The notes beneath the pieces are model-generated. The model was not told the origin of the DNA. It worked only from the letters and a program-made list of their open reading frames with translations, and did not search any database. This document shows positions 17,381-26,829 of a stretch of 64,000 nt of DNA, in pieces. A program made the position numbers and the translations under genes. Numbering within the stretch: the first letter of the stretch is position 1; every line of letters starts with the position of its first letter. Source of the stretch: an uncultured Prevotellaceae bacterium (lineage in GTDB: Bacteria; Bacteroidota; Bacteroidia; Bacteroidales; Bacteroidaceae); NCBI GenBank assembly GCA_902769705.1, contig CACXPX010000009.1, positions 31,060 through 95,059 of the forward strand. Direction: 5' to 3'.

Positions 17381-18442
17381 CTATGCTTGTTTCATCATTG
17401 CCTTCAAGTCTTCTTTAAGAATATAGGCGATCGTTCCTAGGAATGTAAGGAACAACATGCCAAGCACAAACAGCATACGCTTGGGGCCTGCAGGTTTTAT
17501 TGGAACATTGGCACCCTTCAGCAATGTGAAAGCGGGTGTGCGTTCCTGCACTTTGGCTTTGGCTTGTTGCAACTGAGTGCTCAACACGCTATAGGTGTTG
17601 AACTTCAACTGCATGTCGTTTTCCAAGTCATCCTGTTTAGAACGGAAACTCTGCAACACGACATCTGTATTGGCGTCAGAATAACTACCATAGAGTTGGC
17701 GCGCCCGTTCATAGTCGTGTTTGGCCTCAGCTGCAAGTTTCTTATAATACTCCAAATCCACACGAGCCTTATTAGTGCGGTAATCTGTGATAAAAGCTTG
17801 CAGTTGGCTTCTAACCGAATCGGCAATGGTTTTGCAAATCAAACGGTCCTGATCTTTTATTGTCGCCGTTATCACCCCAGTTTTCTTATCTACATCCAGT
17901 GTTATTTTTCTCTTTATGGCTTCCACCACATCGTCTTCAGTTTTGGGAAGGACATAAGGGTTGAACTGTCCATCGCCAGAAACAACTGTTTGTTCCTTCT
18001 TCTTGGGCATCAGGTCTCTGAGCCATTGCGTGACATAAGCCCACCACGGATGTTGTTGATGATAAAGCAAATAATCATGGTAGTTTACCTTAATTTCACC
18101 ATCGGCACTTTCAACCTTGAAATCAAAAAACTTCGTTACAAATCCATTGTCTTCCATCAAGTCGGGATAGAGCATGGGGGAAATGGCATCAGTTGATTGC
18201 ATTGCCGAAAGGTCGAAGCCAAACGTTGAAGCTATTGAGCCCAACGTACCACCCGACATAGGATTTTCCACCTCGGGCGCCAGTTTTATATCGGTAATAT
18301 AATAACGGGGGATGCAGATGATATACAACGACGAGAGCACAAATGCAACAGGTAGTGTTATCAAAAAGAGACGCTTGCGGGCACTTACCTTTTTGAATAT
18401 CTGCACCAAGTCAATATAATCGTTTTTCCTTTTTTCTTCCAT
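17381..18442 (-). CDS. Wzz-like chain-length determinant protein
   Basis: 353 aa with an N-terminal cytoplasmic tail, a membrane helix (residues about 27-50, LFLITLPVAFVLSSLYIICI), a periplasmic domain with a long coiled-coil region (about residues 215-300), and a second helix (about 325-345, RMLFVLGMLFLTFLGTIAYI). This two-helix layout is that of Wzz/PCP proteins controlling polymer length. There is no attached Walker-motif tyrosine kinase and no separate kinase gene in the locus, unlike typical Wzc systems. It lies directly downstream of the Wza-like exporter gene. Confidence 0.85.
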   Translation of the reverse strand: MEEKRKNDYIDLVQIFKKVSARKRLFLITLPVAFVLSSLYIICIPRYYITDIKLAPEVENPMSGGTLGSIASTFGFDLSAMQSTDAISPMLYPDLMEDNGFVTKFFDFKVESADGEIKVNYHDYLLYHQQHPWWAYVTQWLRDLMPKKKEQTVVSGDGQFNPYVLPKTEDDVVEAIKRKITLDVDKKTGVITATIKDQDRLICKTIADSVRSQLQAFITDYRTNKARVDLEYYKKLAAEAKHDYERARQLYGSYSDANTDVVLQSFRSKQDDLENDMQLKFNTYSVLSTQLQQAKAKVQERTPAFTLLKGANVPIKPAGPKRMLFVLGMLFLTFLGTIAYILKEDLKAMMKQA

Positions 18443-18507
18443 TTCTAACTTTAAGCTTTGCTATTCCCTTCGGCTTGCAACCGTTGGTTCGTCTTCAATT
18501 ATTCACC

Positions 18508-21012
18508 CTACTTCAGGATATTGGCCAACGTTGCCAACATGGTAGCAATACTAGCCACCGAAGTTCCAAGCGTCAACCATTCGGTTAGCTTCATTGTCGC
18601 CGACTTCGGCTTACTGGGCACAACAATCTCACATCCAGGCCTTATCTTGGCGTTGTGTCCCACTTGAGCTACCGTTCCGTTCATATATATAATATAGGTG
18701 TTTCTTTTCTTGGCACGCTCACCCCATCCACCAGCTTGGTCGATATAATACTTGGCTCGTTTTCCTTTTTCATACGACACCGTATTGGGGAACATCACAT
18801 CACCACTAATCTTCACAGTTCCATTATATTCGGGTACAATTACACGGTCGCCCTCACGCAACACCAAGTCGGCATCGCTGCCAGGATTGGCAATAGCCTT
18901 ATCGAGCTCAATACCCACATAATAAGTATCACCCAAATCCAGCTTGCTGACGTCCACCGAGTCTTTTCCACTATCCTGGGCGCGGGCAAGTTTCAATACG
19001 GTTTGCATACGCATGCGTTCATCTGTCGTGATTCGTCTTTCCACGCGAGCACCTGCCACGTATGCCAAATCGGTCACACCACCAGCGCGTTTGATGACCT
19101 CACTCAAACGTTCGTTCTTCGTCGTTAAGGTGTAGGTTCCAGCAAACATCACCTGACCTTCCACCGTTATGTTCTGTTGTCGGCTATAGCCCGGACTCTT
19201 ACGGATATACACCTCATCGTATGGCATCAGCGTAAATCCTGGTTCGCCGTCAATCACAAAACCGTCTTTCAAGGCAAAGGTATAAACGCGGGAAATCAAG
19301 CTGTCGATGTCTAATGCCTTGGGATTGGTCACACGACGCGAGACATCCACCTTCATCACCGATGCAGTCTCTTTCAATCCACCTGCCTGTAATACGAAGT
19401 CCTCTAGGGTCTCGTCTTCTGCATAGATATAAGTTCCCGGATACATCACTTCGCCATGAATGGTGATTGTCCGCTCCTCTTGCACCTCCTGCTTGGTGGG
19501 AACAAAGATGACATCCTCGTTCTGCAAAGGCACATCGGCCACCGTCCCGTTCAAAATGCCAGCCAAATCGAGGCTGATTACCTTCAACGTGCGGTCGGGC
19601 TTCATTCGGTGCATGACTGCACGATTCAAGAACGCTTGTTCGGTCACACCATCTGCATGTTCAATCAGAGAACGTACGGTCGTTATATCGCCACCCACCT
19701 GATACTTGTCAGGACGGAAGACGGCACCACGCACCTCAACCATATTCTCATAGCGTGTCAATGTGGAATCCACCGTCACCGAGTCACCATCAGCCATTCG
19801 GAAGGAAGCCATATCAAATTCATCGACATCGAACACCGAGATGGCACGACCGTTCTTTCGTATCACTTTCACCGATTTTTTATAGGCGTCGCCCGTGAAT
19901 CCGCCCGAGTACTTCATCAGCGAGTTCAAGCTCTCATTCGCTTTCATCTCGTAAAACATCGGACGTTTCACCTTTCCAACAATATTGACCAAGCAGTCAT
20001 AAGGATCTACCACGATGACGTCATTGTCCACCAAACGGACGTTGCCTTTCAAGTTTCCGTTCAAGATATAGTCGTAGACGTCGACCACCGAAAGCAGTTT
20101 TCCGCCGCGATACACCTTAATGTTACGCAACGTACCAATATCGCTGATACCTCCAGCCATATAAAGAGCGTTGAATGCTGTGGAGAAAGCCGAAAGCGTA
20201 TAGGTACCAGGCGTTGTAACCTCACCCAGTACGTTCACTATCACCGTCTTTGTCTGTCCCACCGTCAACTTCACTCGGCTGCTGCTATAGCGGGGACCTA
20301 GCACGGAACGCAACCGAGCGTTGGCTGCCGAAACAGACAATCCAGCCAGTTGAACCGGCCCTATCCCTTCGATGACCACATCACCATCAGGAGAAATCGT
20401 CTCGTTGATGCTCTTCTGAGATGCGCCATAAATGTCAATATTCACGGCATCACCAGGTCCCAACACATAGTTTTGTGGGGTGGCGATGTTCATATTGGGC
20501 TCAAACGAAAGGTTTTCGTTGTTGAATATATCGCGACCGAAGACCTTCTTTCTGTTTTTCTCCCTCTCATTTTGCAACATCGTGAGCAATTCCAACGTGT
20601 CGGTTGGAAAGAACGTACCTGACAGTTCCGACTGCATGAGCAACAGGTTTTCCTGCTTTTCATCTTCAGTCAGCGCCCTTGTCCGTTCGCCTTCCACCAT
20701 GAAGTTCTCGCTTTCATCCTTCTTTGCGTTGTTCTTGCGCAGACGGTTCTCGGCTTCAGTCACAGCTTTGTCAGCAGCCACGCCAAGACCCGACTGGTTG
20801 ATTTGGCGCTGATACTTGTTTTTCACACGGCGTATCTGGTTGATGTCAACACCACGCTGCACCAATTTCGTTACAATTTGCTGTTGCGAAGTCCCGGCCT
20901 CATTCTCTTTCAGAATGAAGCTGATTACCTGTTCGTCAGTCATCGACGATTGTGCGCTGATGCTCAAAGGGAAGAGCACGGACAGCAACACAAATATTAT
21001 CCATTTTTTCAT
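18508..21012 (-). CDS. Wza-like polysaccharide export outer-membrane protein with multiple SLBB domains
   Basis: About 834 aa from Met 21012 (MKKWIIFVLLSVLFPLSISAQ, a signal peptide; Met 21021 is the alternative). A polysaccharide-export domain lies near residues 180-255 (NYVLGPGDAVNIDIYGASQ). It is followed by about six SLBB/beta-grasp repeats, seen as recurring G(E/Q/D)V..PGTY...AGG patterns (for example ITIHGEVMYPGTYIY and ITVEGQVMFAGTYTL). A hydrophobic C-terminal segment follows. It is much longer than E. coli Wza (379 aa), a common form in Bacteroidetes. It heads the export operon and has a leader of about 160 nt. Confidence 0.9.
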   Translation of the reverse strand: MKKWIIFVLLSVLFPLSISAQSSMTDEQVISFILKENEAGTSQQQIVTKLVQRGVDINQIRRVKNKYQRQINQSGLGVAADKAVTEAENRLRKNNAKKDESENFMVEGERTRALTEDEKQENLLLMQSELSGTFFPTDTLELLTMLQNEREKNRKKVFGRDIFNNENLSFEPNMNIATPQNYVLGPGDAVNIDIYGASQKSINETISPDGDVVIEGIGPVQLAGLSVSAANARLRSVLGPRYSSSRVKLTVGQTKTVIVNVLGEVTTPGTYTLSAFSTAFNALYMAGGISDIGTLRNIKVYRGGKLLSVVDVYDYILNGNLKGNVRLVDNDVIVVDPYDCLVNIVGKVKRPMFYEMKANESLNSLMKYSGGFTGDAYKKSVKVIRKNGRAISVFDVDEFDMASFRMADGDSVTVDSTLTRYENMVEVRGAVFRPDKYQVGGDITTVRSLIEHADGVTEQAFLNRAVMHRMKPDRTLKVISLDLAGILNGTVADVPLQNEDVIFVPTKQEVQEERTITIHGEVMYPGTYIYAEDETLEDFVLQAGGLKETASVMKVDVSRRVTNPKALDIDSLISRVYTFALKDGFVIDGEPGFTLMPYDEVYIRKSPGYSRQQNITVEGQVMFAGTYTLTTKNERLSEVIKRAGGVTDLAYVAGARVERRITTDERMRMQTVLKLARAQDSGKDSVDVSKLDLGDTYYVGIELDKAIANPGSDADLVLREGDRVIVPEYNGTVKISGDVMFPNTVSYEKGKRAKYYIDQAGGWGERAKKRNTYIIYMNGTVAQVGHNAKIRPGCEIVVPSKPKSATMKLTEWLTLGTSVASIATMLATLANILK

Positions 21013-21177
21013 GTTCAACATTCAGAATAGCCCCCTCCCCGCTTATGCTTCTTCATGAAACATGCGGCTGGCAGGTGGTTAAAAAAGTTCTTCCGAGCAG
21101 CACATCATAGCTTCTCCGCACCGCTTCGATTAGATGTTCTACCTAATTATAATAACTGATATTTTGCAAAATTGTTG

Positions 21178-21185
21178 CAAAGATA
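21178..21185 (-). promoter_or_regulatory. -7 box of the polysaccharide export operon
   Basis: The complement reads TATCTTTG, a perfect -7 box; a possible TTG lies at 21209-21211 on the complement. The transcript would carry a leader of about 160 nt before the Wza-like start, long enough for regulation, though no riboswitch fold was recognised. Confidence 0.5.
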
Positions 21186-21489
21186 CGCAATTTTATTTTG
21201 AATTCTGCCAACTTTCTTCGAAATGTTCTATCCACACCACCATTTTTTGCATTTTCCACATCATTCATATCGGATTATTCAACTGCAGAAACACTACTCC
21301 ATAGAAGACAAAGAATGGTATTAGAACTTCCTTATTTTGTCAAAATAATTCTGAATTTAAGGCCCTAAAAACGCGCATTTTTTGAAACAGGAAGAAGATT
21401 GGTGAGAAAAATGCGAAAAATCGACATTTTTTCAAATGGTTGATATTCAACGCCTTCCGTTTTCTTTACATCAAATTGGCTAACAAAAA

Positions 21490-21611
21490 GCATGCTTTTG
21501 CCTACTAAAAGATATGCTTTGAGCGTGTCATTAACGGCCTTTGACGTTGTCATTAGCCCCTTTTTATCGTGTCATTAGCCCTTAATGACAACGCCATTAG
21601 GGGCTAATGAC
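21490..21611 (+). repeat. 22-bp-period array (E) of TGTCATTAGCCC-type units
   Basis: Four units of 21, 23, 21 and 22 nt start at 21525, 21546, 21569 and 21590, centred on TGTCATTA(A/G)C. The third contains the palindrome GTCATTA...TAATGAC. Before them ATGCTTT recurs with a 22-nt spacing (21492 and 21514). Unit 2 (TTGTCATTAGCCCCTTTTTA) closely resembles the first unit of the array at 45633 (TTGTCAAAAGCCCCTTCTGC), showing shared ancestry. Confidence 0.75.
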
Positions 21612-21718
21612 AATTCTAGAGCGAAAAAAGAGAGGGTAAAAAGCGAAATAATCACTTTTTACTACATTTTTCTATTCTAGATTGAACGGAAAAGTCGACA
21701 AAAATTTGTAAAATAAAA

Positions 21719-22345
21719 TCAATCTGTTTGCGGCACCAATTGCTCGATGTATTTGCAAAGAATTCCTATGCCCTTGAGGTTTTCTCCCCCTTGTGGGATG
21801 ATAAGGTCAGCATAGCGCTTGGTGGGTTCGATGAACTGTTCGTGCATCGGCTTGAGAACTTTCAGATATCGGTCGACCACCATCGAGACGGTACGTCCGC
21901 GATCGATAGTATCGCGCTGGATATTGCGAATGAGACGCTCGTCAGGATCGGTATCTACGAAAATCTTCAGGTCCATAAGGTCGCGCAACTTCTTGTTGAT
22001 GAGCGTCATGATGCCTTCGATGATGATGACGGGCTTTGGCTCCACGTGAACGGTTTCGGGCAATCGGTTGGAGAGTATATAAGAATAGGTGGGCTGCTCG
22101 ATGGCTCGTCCCTCGCGCAATTCGTTGATTTGCCGATAAAGAAGTTTCCAGTCGAATGCATCGGGATGGTCAAAGTTGATGTTTCGTCGCTCCTCATCGG
22201 TGAGGGCGGTGGTGTCGTTGTAGTAGGAATCGAGCGGTACGACGGCCACATGATCGGGAGGCAGAGCCTCAACGATTTTCTTCACTACTGTGGTTTTTCC
22301 CGAGCCGGTACCTCCGGCAATTCCGATGATGGTGATTTTTTCCAT
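21719..22345 (-). CDS. udk: Uridine kinase
   Basis: 208 aa, matching Udk in length and motifs. It has Walker A GIAGGTGSGKTT (residues 8-19), the substrate-binding PLDSYYND, NFDHPDAFDW and IIIEGIMTL (Walker B). It phosphorylates uridine and cytidine to UMP/CMP with GTP or ATP in pyrimidine salvage. The next minus-strand gene upstream is a DNA-glycosylase-like protein 37 nt away, and an extracellular nuclease/TonB cluster follows, a context that fits nucleoside salvage. Strong call. Confidence 0.95.
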   Translation of the reverse strand: MEKITIIGIAGGTGSGKTTVVKKIVEALPPDHVAVVPLDSYYNDTTALTDEERRNINFDHPDAFDWKLLYRQINELREGRAIEQPTYSYILSNRLPETVHVEPKPVIIIEGIMTLINKKLRDLMDLKIFVDTDPDERLIRNIQRDTIDRGRTVSMVVDRYLKVLKPMHEQFIEPTKRYADLIIPQGGENLKGIGILCKYIEQLVPQTD

Positions 22346-22382
22346 AGTTTGTTATTGGGTGTTATGAGATTGAGTTTGGTTT

Positions 22383-23003
22383 TCAGATGATGGGTGGCGA
22401 GAAGTTTGGCAACACTTCAGCAAACATGCTGCGATAGGCTTCGGCTTTGCGTTCCACTTTCATGGGATAAGCGCGCGAAGAACTCGGCATACGATAGTGA
22501 CGCATGTGGCGGTCTTGGAATATGAATTCCACACTACCGCCAACTTGTGGCTGCTGAATCCCGAAATGAGCGCAGAAGAGGTCGGTGGCTTTCTGCCCAG
22601 TGGTGCACACAGCCTGACATTGGGGAATCTGCTGGAGCAGAGCGGTGAGATCAGTAGGTTGAACCACCTCGAGGTCTTTGTCGCTTGCCGTGTTCTTCAG
22701 ACGCCGGATAACGGTAGCTGTGTCGAAGAGCCCGATACCTTGTTCAGTGAGCAGTTGCTCTATCTCCTGACGTCGGAAAGTGCGATTGGCTTCGTCCACG
22801 AAATGCTGTTTGTCGCCATAGAAGCAGATTCCAAAGATTCGCCACATGTCGTTGATGAAGTTAGGATAAAAGAACTCCATCGCCCAACGTTTACGAGCCG
22901 GAGGGAAACTGCCCAACATCAGCAGGCAGCATCCCTGAGGCAGGAAAGGACGTAAAGGATGGTACTCGGAAGAGACCTCGAGTTCTTGAGGTTTTGAGTT
23001 CAT
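22383..23003 (-). CDS. Uracil-DNA glycosylase superfamily protein
   Basis: 206 aa. LLMLGSFPPARKRWAMEFFYP is the superfamily motif-1 block (GxxPGxx...FYP form), and HYRMPSSSRAYPMK near the C-terminus matches the motif-2 HPSPS loop in altered form (MPSSSRA). This is the pattern of the hypoxanthine/uracil glycosylase-like branch (HDG type) rather than classic Ung. It is expected to remove deaminated bases from DNA; the exact base is not determinable. It lies 37 nt upstream of udk on the same strand. Confidence 0.75.
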   Translation of the reverse strand: MNSKPQELEVSSEYHPLRPFLPQGCCLLMLGSFPPARKRWAMEFFYPNFINDMWRIFGICFYGDKQHFVDEANRTFRRQEIEQLLTEQGIGLFDTATVIRRLKNTASDKDLEVVQPTDLTALLQQIPQCQAVCTTGQKATDLFCAHFGIQQPQVGGSVEFIFQDRHMRHYRMPSSSRAYPMKVERKAEAYRSMFAEVLPNFSPPII

Positions 23004-23056
23004 GCATCTTGAAGTTTAGACATATAGCTTGCTTCTTGCCTCTCCCCTCTTTTTGT

Positions 23057-24106
23057 CTACTTCTGTTCCTTAACGAGATAAACAACGACAGGCAGGTGGT
23101 CGCTAAAGCCGTTGAGCCACACGCCGCTGGCGTGAGTACGCTTTGGCGAACCTTTGTATTTGCCTTCGTCTTGGAAGAGATAATCACGACGGAAAACCTG
23201 CGATTTCCAATACTTCAGCGACGTATAGTCTTTGCTCTTTTTCTGGTTAATCGCATTCGGAGTCATCACAATCTGGTCGAAAAGATTCCACGAACCATCG
23301 TACATCAGGGTGCCCGTTCCTTGTTTCAGAATGTTGTAGAACGGGTTATACATCTCGTCGGCCTTGATTTTGTCGATATTCTCCTTGGCTCCCAACGACT
23401 CGTACATACTACGGCTGAAAGGATCGTCGTTCATATCGCCCATCACGAACACCTTGCACTTGGGGTCATCACGCAGAAGAGAGTCTTTCAAAACACGCAC
23501 CTGTCTGCCGCCGAGTTCGCGATATTCACTTCCCGAAAAACGGCTTGGCCAGTGACATACCACGAACGTGACGTGATCGCCAGCCAGCGTTCCGCTCACG
23601 GTGAGGAAACCACGAGTGGCGCGCCCCTTATCGATGTCGTCCTGCCGCTCATAGAAGTAAGGCACCAGTTTCACATCTCGCACGGTGAAGAGCGAGGGAT
23701 TGTAGAGCAACGCACAATCTACGCCACGCTGGTCGGGGCCCTCGATGTGGACAAACTGCATATTGCGCTCTTTCAGCGAGGGCTGGTCGCAAAGGTCGGT
23801 CAAGCACTTGGCGTTCTCCACCTCGCTCAAACCGATGACGGCACAACCCACACCTGGCAGCACGTCGGTTCCCATCTCAGATAGCACGCGAGACATGTTG
23901 CGAAGTTTGTTGGTGTATTTCAAGCCATTCCATTTATTAGTACCCGTGGGCAAAAATTCATAGTCGTTCTTGCCTTCATCGTGGCAAGTGTCAAAGAGGT
24001 TCTCCTGATTGTAAAAGCCCACTCCATAAACCGAGAACTTCTTCTCTTGTGCCGATGCAGCCACTGTGGCGAACATCAAGGCGAGTAGTAATAGATGCTT
24101 TTTCAT
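23057..24106 (-). CDS. Secreted endonuclease/exonuclease/phosphatase family protein
   Basis: About 349 aa from Met 24106, with signal peptide MKKHLLLLALMFATVAASAQ. The EEP fold motifs are in order: YNQENLFDT, IGLSEVENAK (catalytic Glu), VDCALLYNP, FVVCHWPSR, VMGDMNDDP and NGFSDHLPVVVY (Asp-His pair). It hydrolyses phosphodiesters, in this context plausibly extracellular or periplasmic DNA/RNA. A more distal ATG at 24133 overlaps the minus promoter and is rejected. It is divergent from the TonB-receptor operon with promoters back to back in the 106-nt gap. Confidence 0.88.
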   Translation of the reverse strand: MKKHLLLLALMFATVAASAQEKKFSVYGVGFYNQENLFDTCHDEGKNDYEFLPTGTNKWNGLKYTNKLRNMSRVLSEMGTDVLPGVGCAVIGLSEVENAKCLTDLCDQPSLKERNMQFVHIEGPDQRGVDCALLYNPSLFTVRDVKLVPYFYERQDDIDKGRATRGFLTVSGTLAGDHVTFVVCHWPSRFSGSEYRELGGRQVRVLKDSLLRDDPKCKVFVMGDMNDDPFSRSMYESLGAKENIDKIKADEMYNPFYNILKQGTGTLMYDGSWNLFDQIVMTPNAINQKKSKDYTSLKYWKSQVFRRDYLFQDEGKYKGSPKRTHASGVWLNGFSDHLPVVVYLVKEQK

Positions 24107-24130
24107 TGTGGTAAGTAATAAAATTTTTTG

Positions 24131-24138
24131 CAAATATA
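24131..24138 (-). promoter_or_regulatory. -7 box of the secreted nuclease gene
   Basis: The complement of 24131-24138 is TATATTTG, fitting TAnnTTTG, 25 nt upstream of Met 24106. It fixes the start and pairs with the divergent promoter at 24148-24178. Confidence 0.55.
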
Positions 24139-24147
24139 CAATATTTT

Positions 24148-24178
24148 TTTGAATGATAAAATTTTTTCGTTATCTTTG
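24148..24178 (+). promoter_or_regulatory. Promoter of the TonB-dependent receptor operon
   Basis: TTTG at 24148-24151 and TATCTTTG at 24171-24178 are separated by 19 nt, an ideal Bacteroidetes promoter. The start codon is 35 nt downstream. Confidence 0.75.
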
Positions 24179-24212
24179 CACCATAAAGTAATAACATTAA
24201 TAACTAAGACCT

Positions 24213-26813
24213 ATGCAGAAAAAGCTGAAAATTGCTGTGATAGCCCTCTGCTATTCGCCTCTGGCCTTTGCTCAGACAGAGCCGACAGACGGGCAAAAAG
24301 TCGCTCAAATGGACGAGTCGGCCTTCACATTCACCGAAGCGCAGTTGGGAGATGACAACGACATGACGGAAAACGTGACGATTCTCAACTCCAACAGCAA
24401 CGTGTATGCCAGCGAGGTGGGTTATCAGTTCTCACCCGTTCGCTTCCGTTATCGCGCTTTCAACCAAAAGTACAATGATGTCTACATCAACGGCATGCTG
24501 ATGAACGACATGGAGAACGGGCAATTCCGCTATTCTATGGTAGGCGGACTTAACCAACAGACACGCAACGTTGAATTTGCCCTGCCATTCGAAAGCAACA
24601 ACTTCTCGATGACAGGTATGGCTGGAAGTAACAACTACAACTTCCGCGCTGGTAGCCTGTCAGCTGGACATCGCGTGACGCTGAGCGCCGCCAACCGCAA
24701 CTACACCGCCCGCGCGATGTACACCTACGCCTCTGGATTCAACGAGCGGGGATGGGCCGTTGCTGCCAACCTCACCTATCGCTGGGCGAAAGAGGGCTAT
24801 GTAGAGGGAACATTCTACAACGCACTCTCCTACTTCGTGGGCATTCAGAAGAAATGGAACGGCGGACACTCGTTGGCTCTCTCCACATGGGGTAATCCCA
24901 CAGAGCGCTCCACACAAGGCCCCGCCACCGACGAAGCCTACTGGCTAGCCAACGACAGGTACTACAACCCAAACTGGGGTTACCAGAACGGACACAAGCG
25001 CAACTCGCGTGTTGTGAACGACTTTGCTCCATCGGCCATCGCCACCTGGGATTGGGACATCAACGACAACAACAAACTGACGACTTCTATCTTTGGCAAG
25101 CAAGCGTGGTATAAGAGCACGAAACTGAACTACAACTCTCCTGCCGAGAATCCAAGTCCCGTCTATTGGAAAATGTTCCCCAGCAATTTCTATGATGTGG
25201 AAGACGCCTCGAACATCTACAACCGCATGGAAAGCAATCTGGCCGACTGGAACACCGCCTATGACTATTGGACGGCATCAAAGGCCAACCGGCAAATTAA
25301 CTGGGACAAACTCTATTACGCCAACAAGCTCTCTGCTGCCGCAGGCGAAGACATCCTCTACTACATCCAGGCAAAACACAACGACAACACAACAGTCACA
25401 ATGTCATCGGCATGGACTTCTCAACTCGACAAGTTGAAGACCTTGCGTATGGGATTCATGATCGGACAGAATATCGGACGCCACTATCAGACGTTGGAAG
25501 ACATGTTGGGAGGCAACTCGTTCCACAACACCAACCTCTATGCTTTGGGCGACTATCCCGCCGCAGATCCCCGCATCCAGTATGACCTGAATACTGCAGG
25601 ACCGAATGGATTGGGCAAACTCGTTTATGAGGGAGACAGATTCGGCTACGACTACGCTCTGAAAGCCCGCAAGGGAACCATCTGGGGCAGCTACGACGAG
25701 ACCTTCGGCATCATTCACTACAACATCTCTGGAAAACTGAACTACGACGACATGCAACGCAAAGGCTACATGCGCAACGGTTTCTTTGCCAACAACTCAT
25801 ACGGAAAGAGCGGTACGGCCAAGTTCCTGAGCGGTGGAGGCAAGTTCAGCGCCACAACGCCATTCGGTCGCGGAGGTACACTCGGAGTGGGTGTCGGTTA
25901 TGAGCATCGCGCTCCGCAAATCACAACGGCCTTCGTGTCGCCCGAGATGAACAACGACTTTGTCGACAACCTACGCAATGAGCGTATCTTCAGCAGCGAA
26001 ATCAGCTATCAATACAAGGGTAGCTGGCTGAAAGCCAACATCAGCGGATTCTATAGCCGCATCACAAATGGGACGGAGTTCCAGAACTTCTACTTCGACG
26101 ACGAGAACTCTTTCACCTACGTTTCGATGACCAACATCAAGAAACACCACTACGGCTTGGAACTCGGTATGAAGGTCAGAATCTCCGAAGACCTCGACTT
26201 GAAAGCATTGGGAACATGGAGTGAGGCTGAGAATATCAACAACGCCGACGTGACCTACATGCTCTCGAAGAGTGCTGACGTGAAACACGACATCGTATAT
26301 AATAAAGGTATGCGCGAAAACGGCACCCCGCTCACAGCTGGAAGCATTGGATTGAGTTTCCACAAGAGCGGATGGTTCATCGACCTCGACGGAAACTACT
26401 ACGACCGCATCTATCTCTCTTATGCCCCCAACCACCGCTATGGTGAAACCGGACGCCGTATGGGATGGATTCACGAGGAAGGTGAAGTTGACGCCAACAC
26501 GGGCAAGCTGCTCGGCTCGGTGGACATTCCCGCACAAGAGAAAGGAAAGGGAGGCTTCATGCTCGACGGCTCGATTGGCCACAACATTCGCTTGAAACAA
26601 GGACGTTCGATGTCCATCAACCTGATGGTCAGCAACATCCTGAACAACCAGAAGATTGTGACGGGCGGCTTCGAACAAAGCCGAAGCAGCTACACCACTA
26701 AGGAAGAGAACGGACAAACCGTGAAGAACAAAGACCGCTCCTACAAGTTCCCACCCATGAAGTTCTACGTTATGGGAATCAACGGAATGCTGAATGTAGC
26801 TTATAAATTCTAA
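24213..26813 (+). CDS. TonB-dependent receptor-like outer-membrane protein
   Basis: 866 aa with a signal peptide (cleavage near FAQ, residue 21). A short N-terminal region with plug-like elements (VYINGMLMND) leads into a long beta-barrel ending in the aromatic VAYKF C-terminus that signals BamA-dependent insertion. It lacks the N-terminal carboxypeptidase-like domain of SusC proteins and has no SusD next to it, so it is not a classic PUL. Two lipoproteins (DUF5689 and OB-fold) follow within 40 nt. In this context a substrate related to nucleic acid is my inference. Confidence 0.82.
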   Translation: MQKKLKIAVIALCYSPLAFAQTEPTDGQKVAQMDESAFTFTEAQLGDDNDMTENVTILNSNSNVYASEVGYQFSPVRFRYRAFNQKYNDVYINGMLMNDMENGQFRYSMVGGLNQQTRNVEFALPFESNNFSMTGMAGSNNYNFRAGSLSAGHRVTLSAANRNYTARAMYTYASGFNERGWAVAANLTYRWAKEGYVEGTFYNALSYFVGIQKKWNGGHSLALSTWGNPTERSTQGPATDEAYWLANDRYYNPNWGYQNGHKRNSRVVNDFAPSAIATWDWDINDNNKLTTSIFGKQAWYKSTKLNYNSPAENPSPVYWKMFPSNFYDVEDASNIYNRMESNLADWNTAYDYWTASKANRQINWDKLYYANKLSAAAGEDILYYIQAKHNDNTTVTMSSAWTSQLDKLKTLRMGFMIGQNIGRHYQTLEDMLGGNSFHNTNLYALGDYPAADPRIQYDLNTAGPNGLGKLVYEGDRFGYDYALKARKGTIWGSYDETFGIIHYNISGKLNYDDMQRKGYMRNGFFANNSYGKSGTAKFLSGGGKFSATTPFGRGGTLGVGVGYEHRAPQITTAFVSPEMNNDFVDNLRNERIFSSEISYQYKGSWLKANISGFYSRITNGTEFQNFYFDDENSFTYVSMTNIKKHHYGLELGMKVRISEDLDLKALGTWSEAENINNADVTYMLSKSADVKHDIVYNKGMRENGTPLTAGSIGLSFHKSGWFIDLDGNYYDRIYLSYAPNHRYGETGRRMGWIHEEGEVDANTGKLLGSVDIPAQEKGKGGFMLDGSIGHNIRLKQGRSMSINLMVSNILNNQKIVTGGFEQSRSSYTTKEENGQTVKNKDRSYKFPPMKFYVMGINGMLNVAYKF

Positions 26814-26829
26814 ATAAAACGTTACAGAT

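Larger units (their letters stand above)
21013..21718. other. 706-nt intergenic region: promoter, A+T-rich DNA and degenerate array
   Basis: This region lies between the wza-like gene start and the udk gene end. It holds the minus-strand promoter at 21178-21185 and a 22-bp array (21490-21611). The stretch 21300-21470 is A+T-rich with no recognisable gene; a 62-codon minus-strand frame (21365-21553) runs into the array and looks fortuitous. Confidence 0.55.

Noticed and set aside
21365-21553. A 62-codon minus-strand frame in the region upstream of the export operon.
   Set aside because: It overlaps the degenerate 22-bp array, lacks a promoter at the right place and has no recognisable homology.
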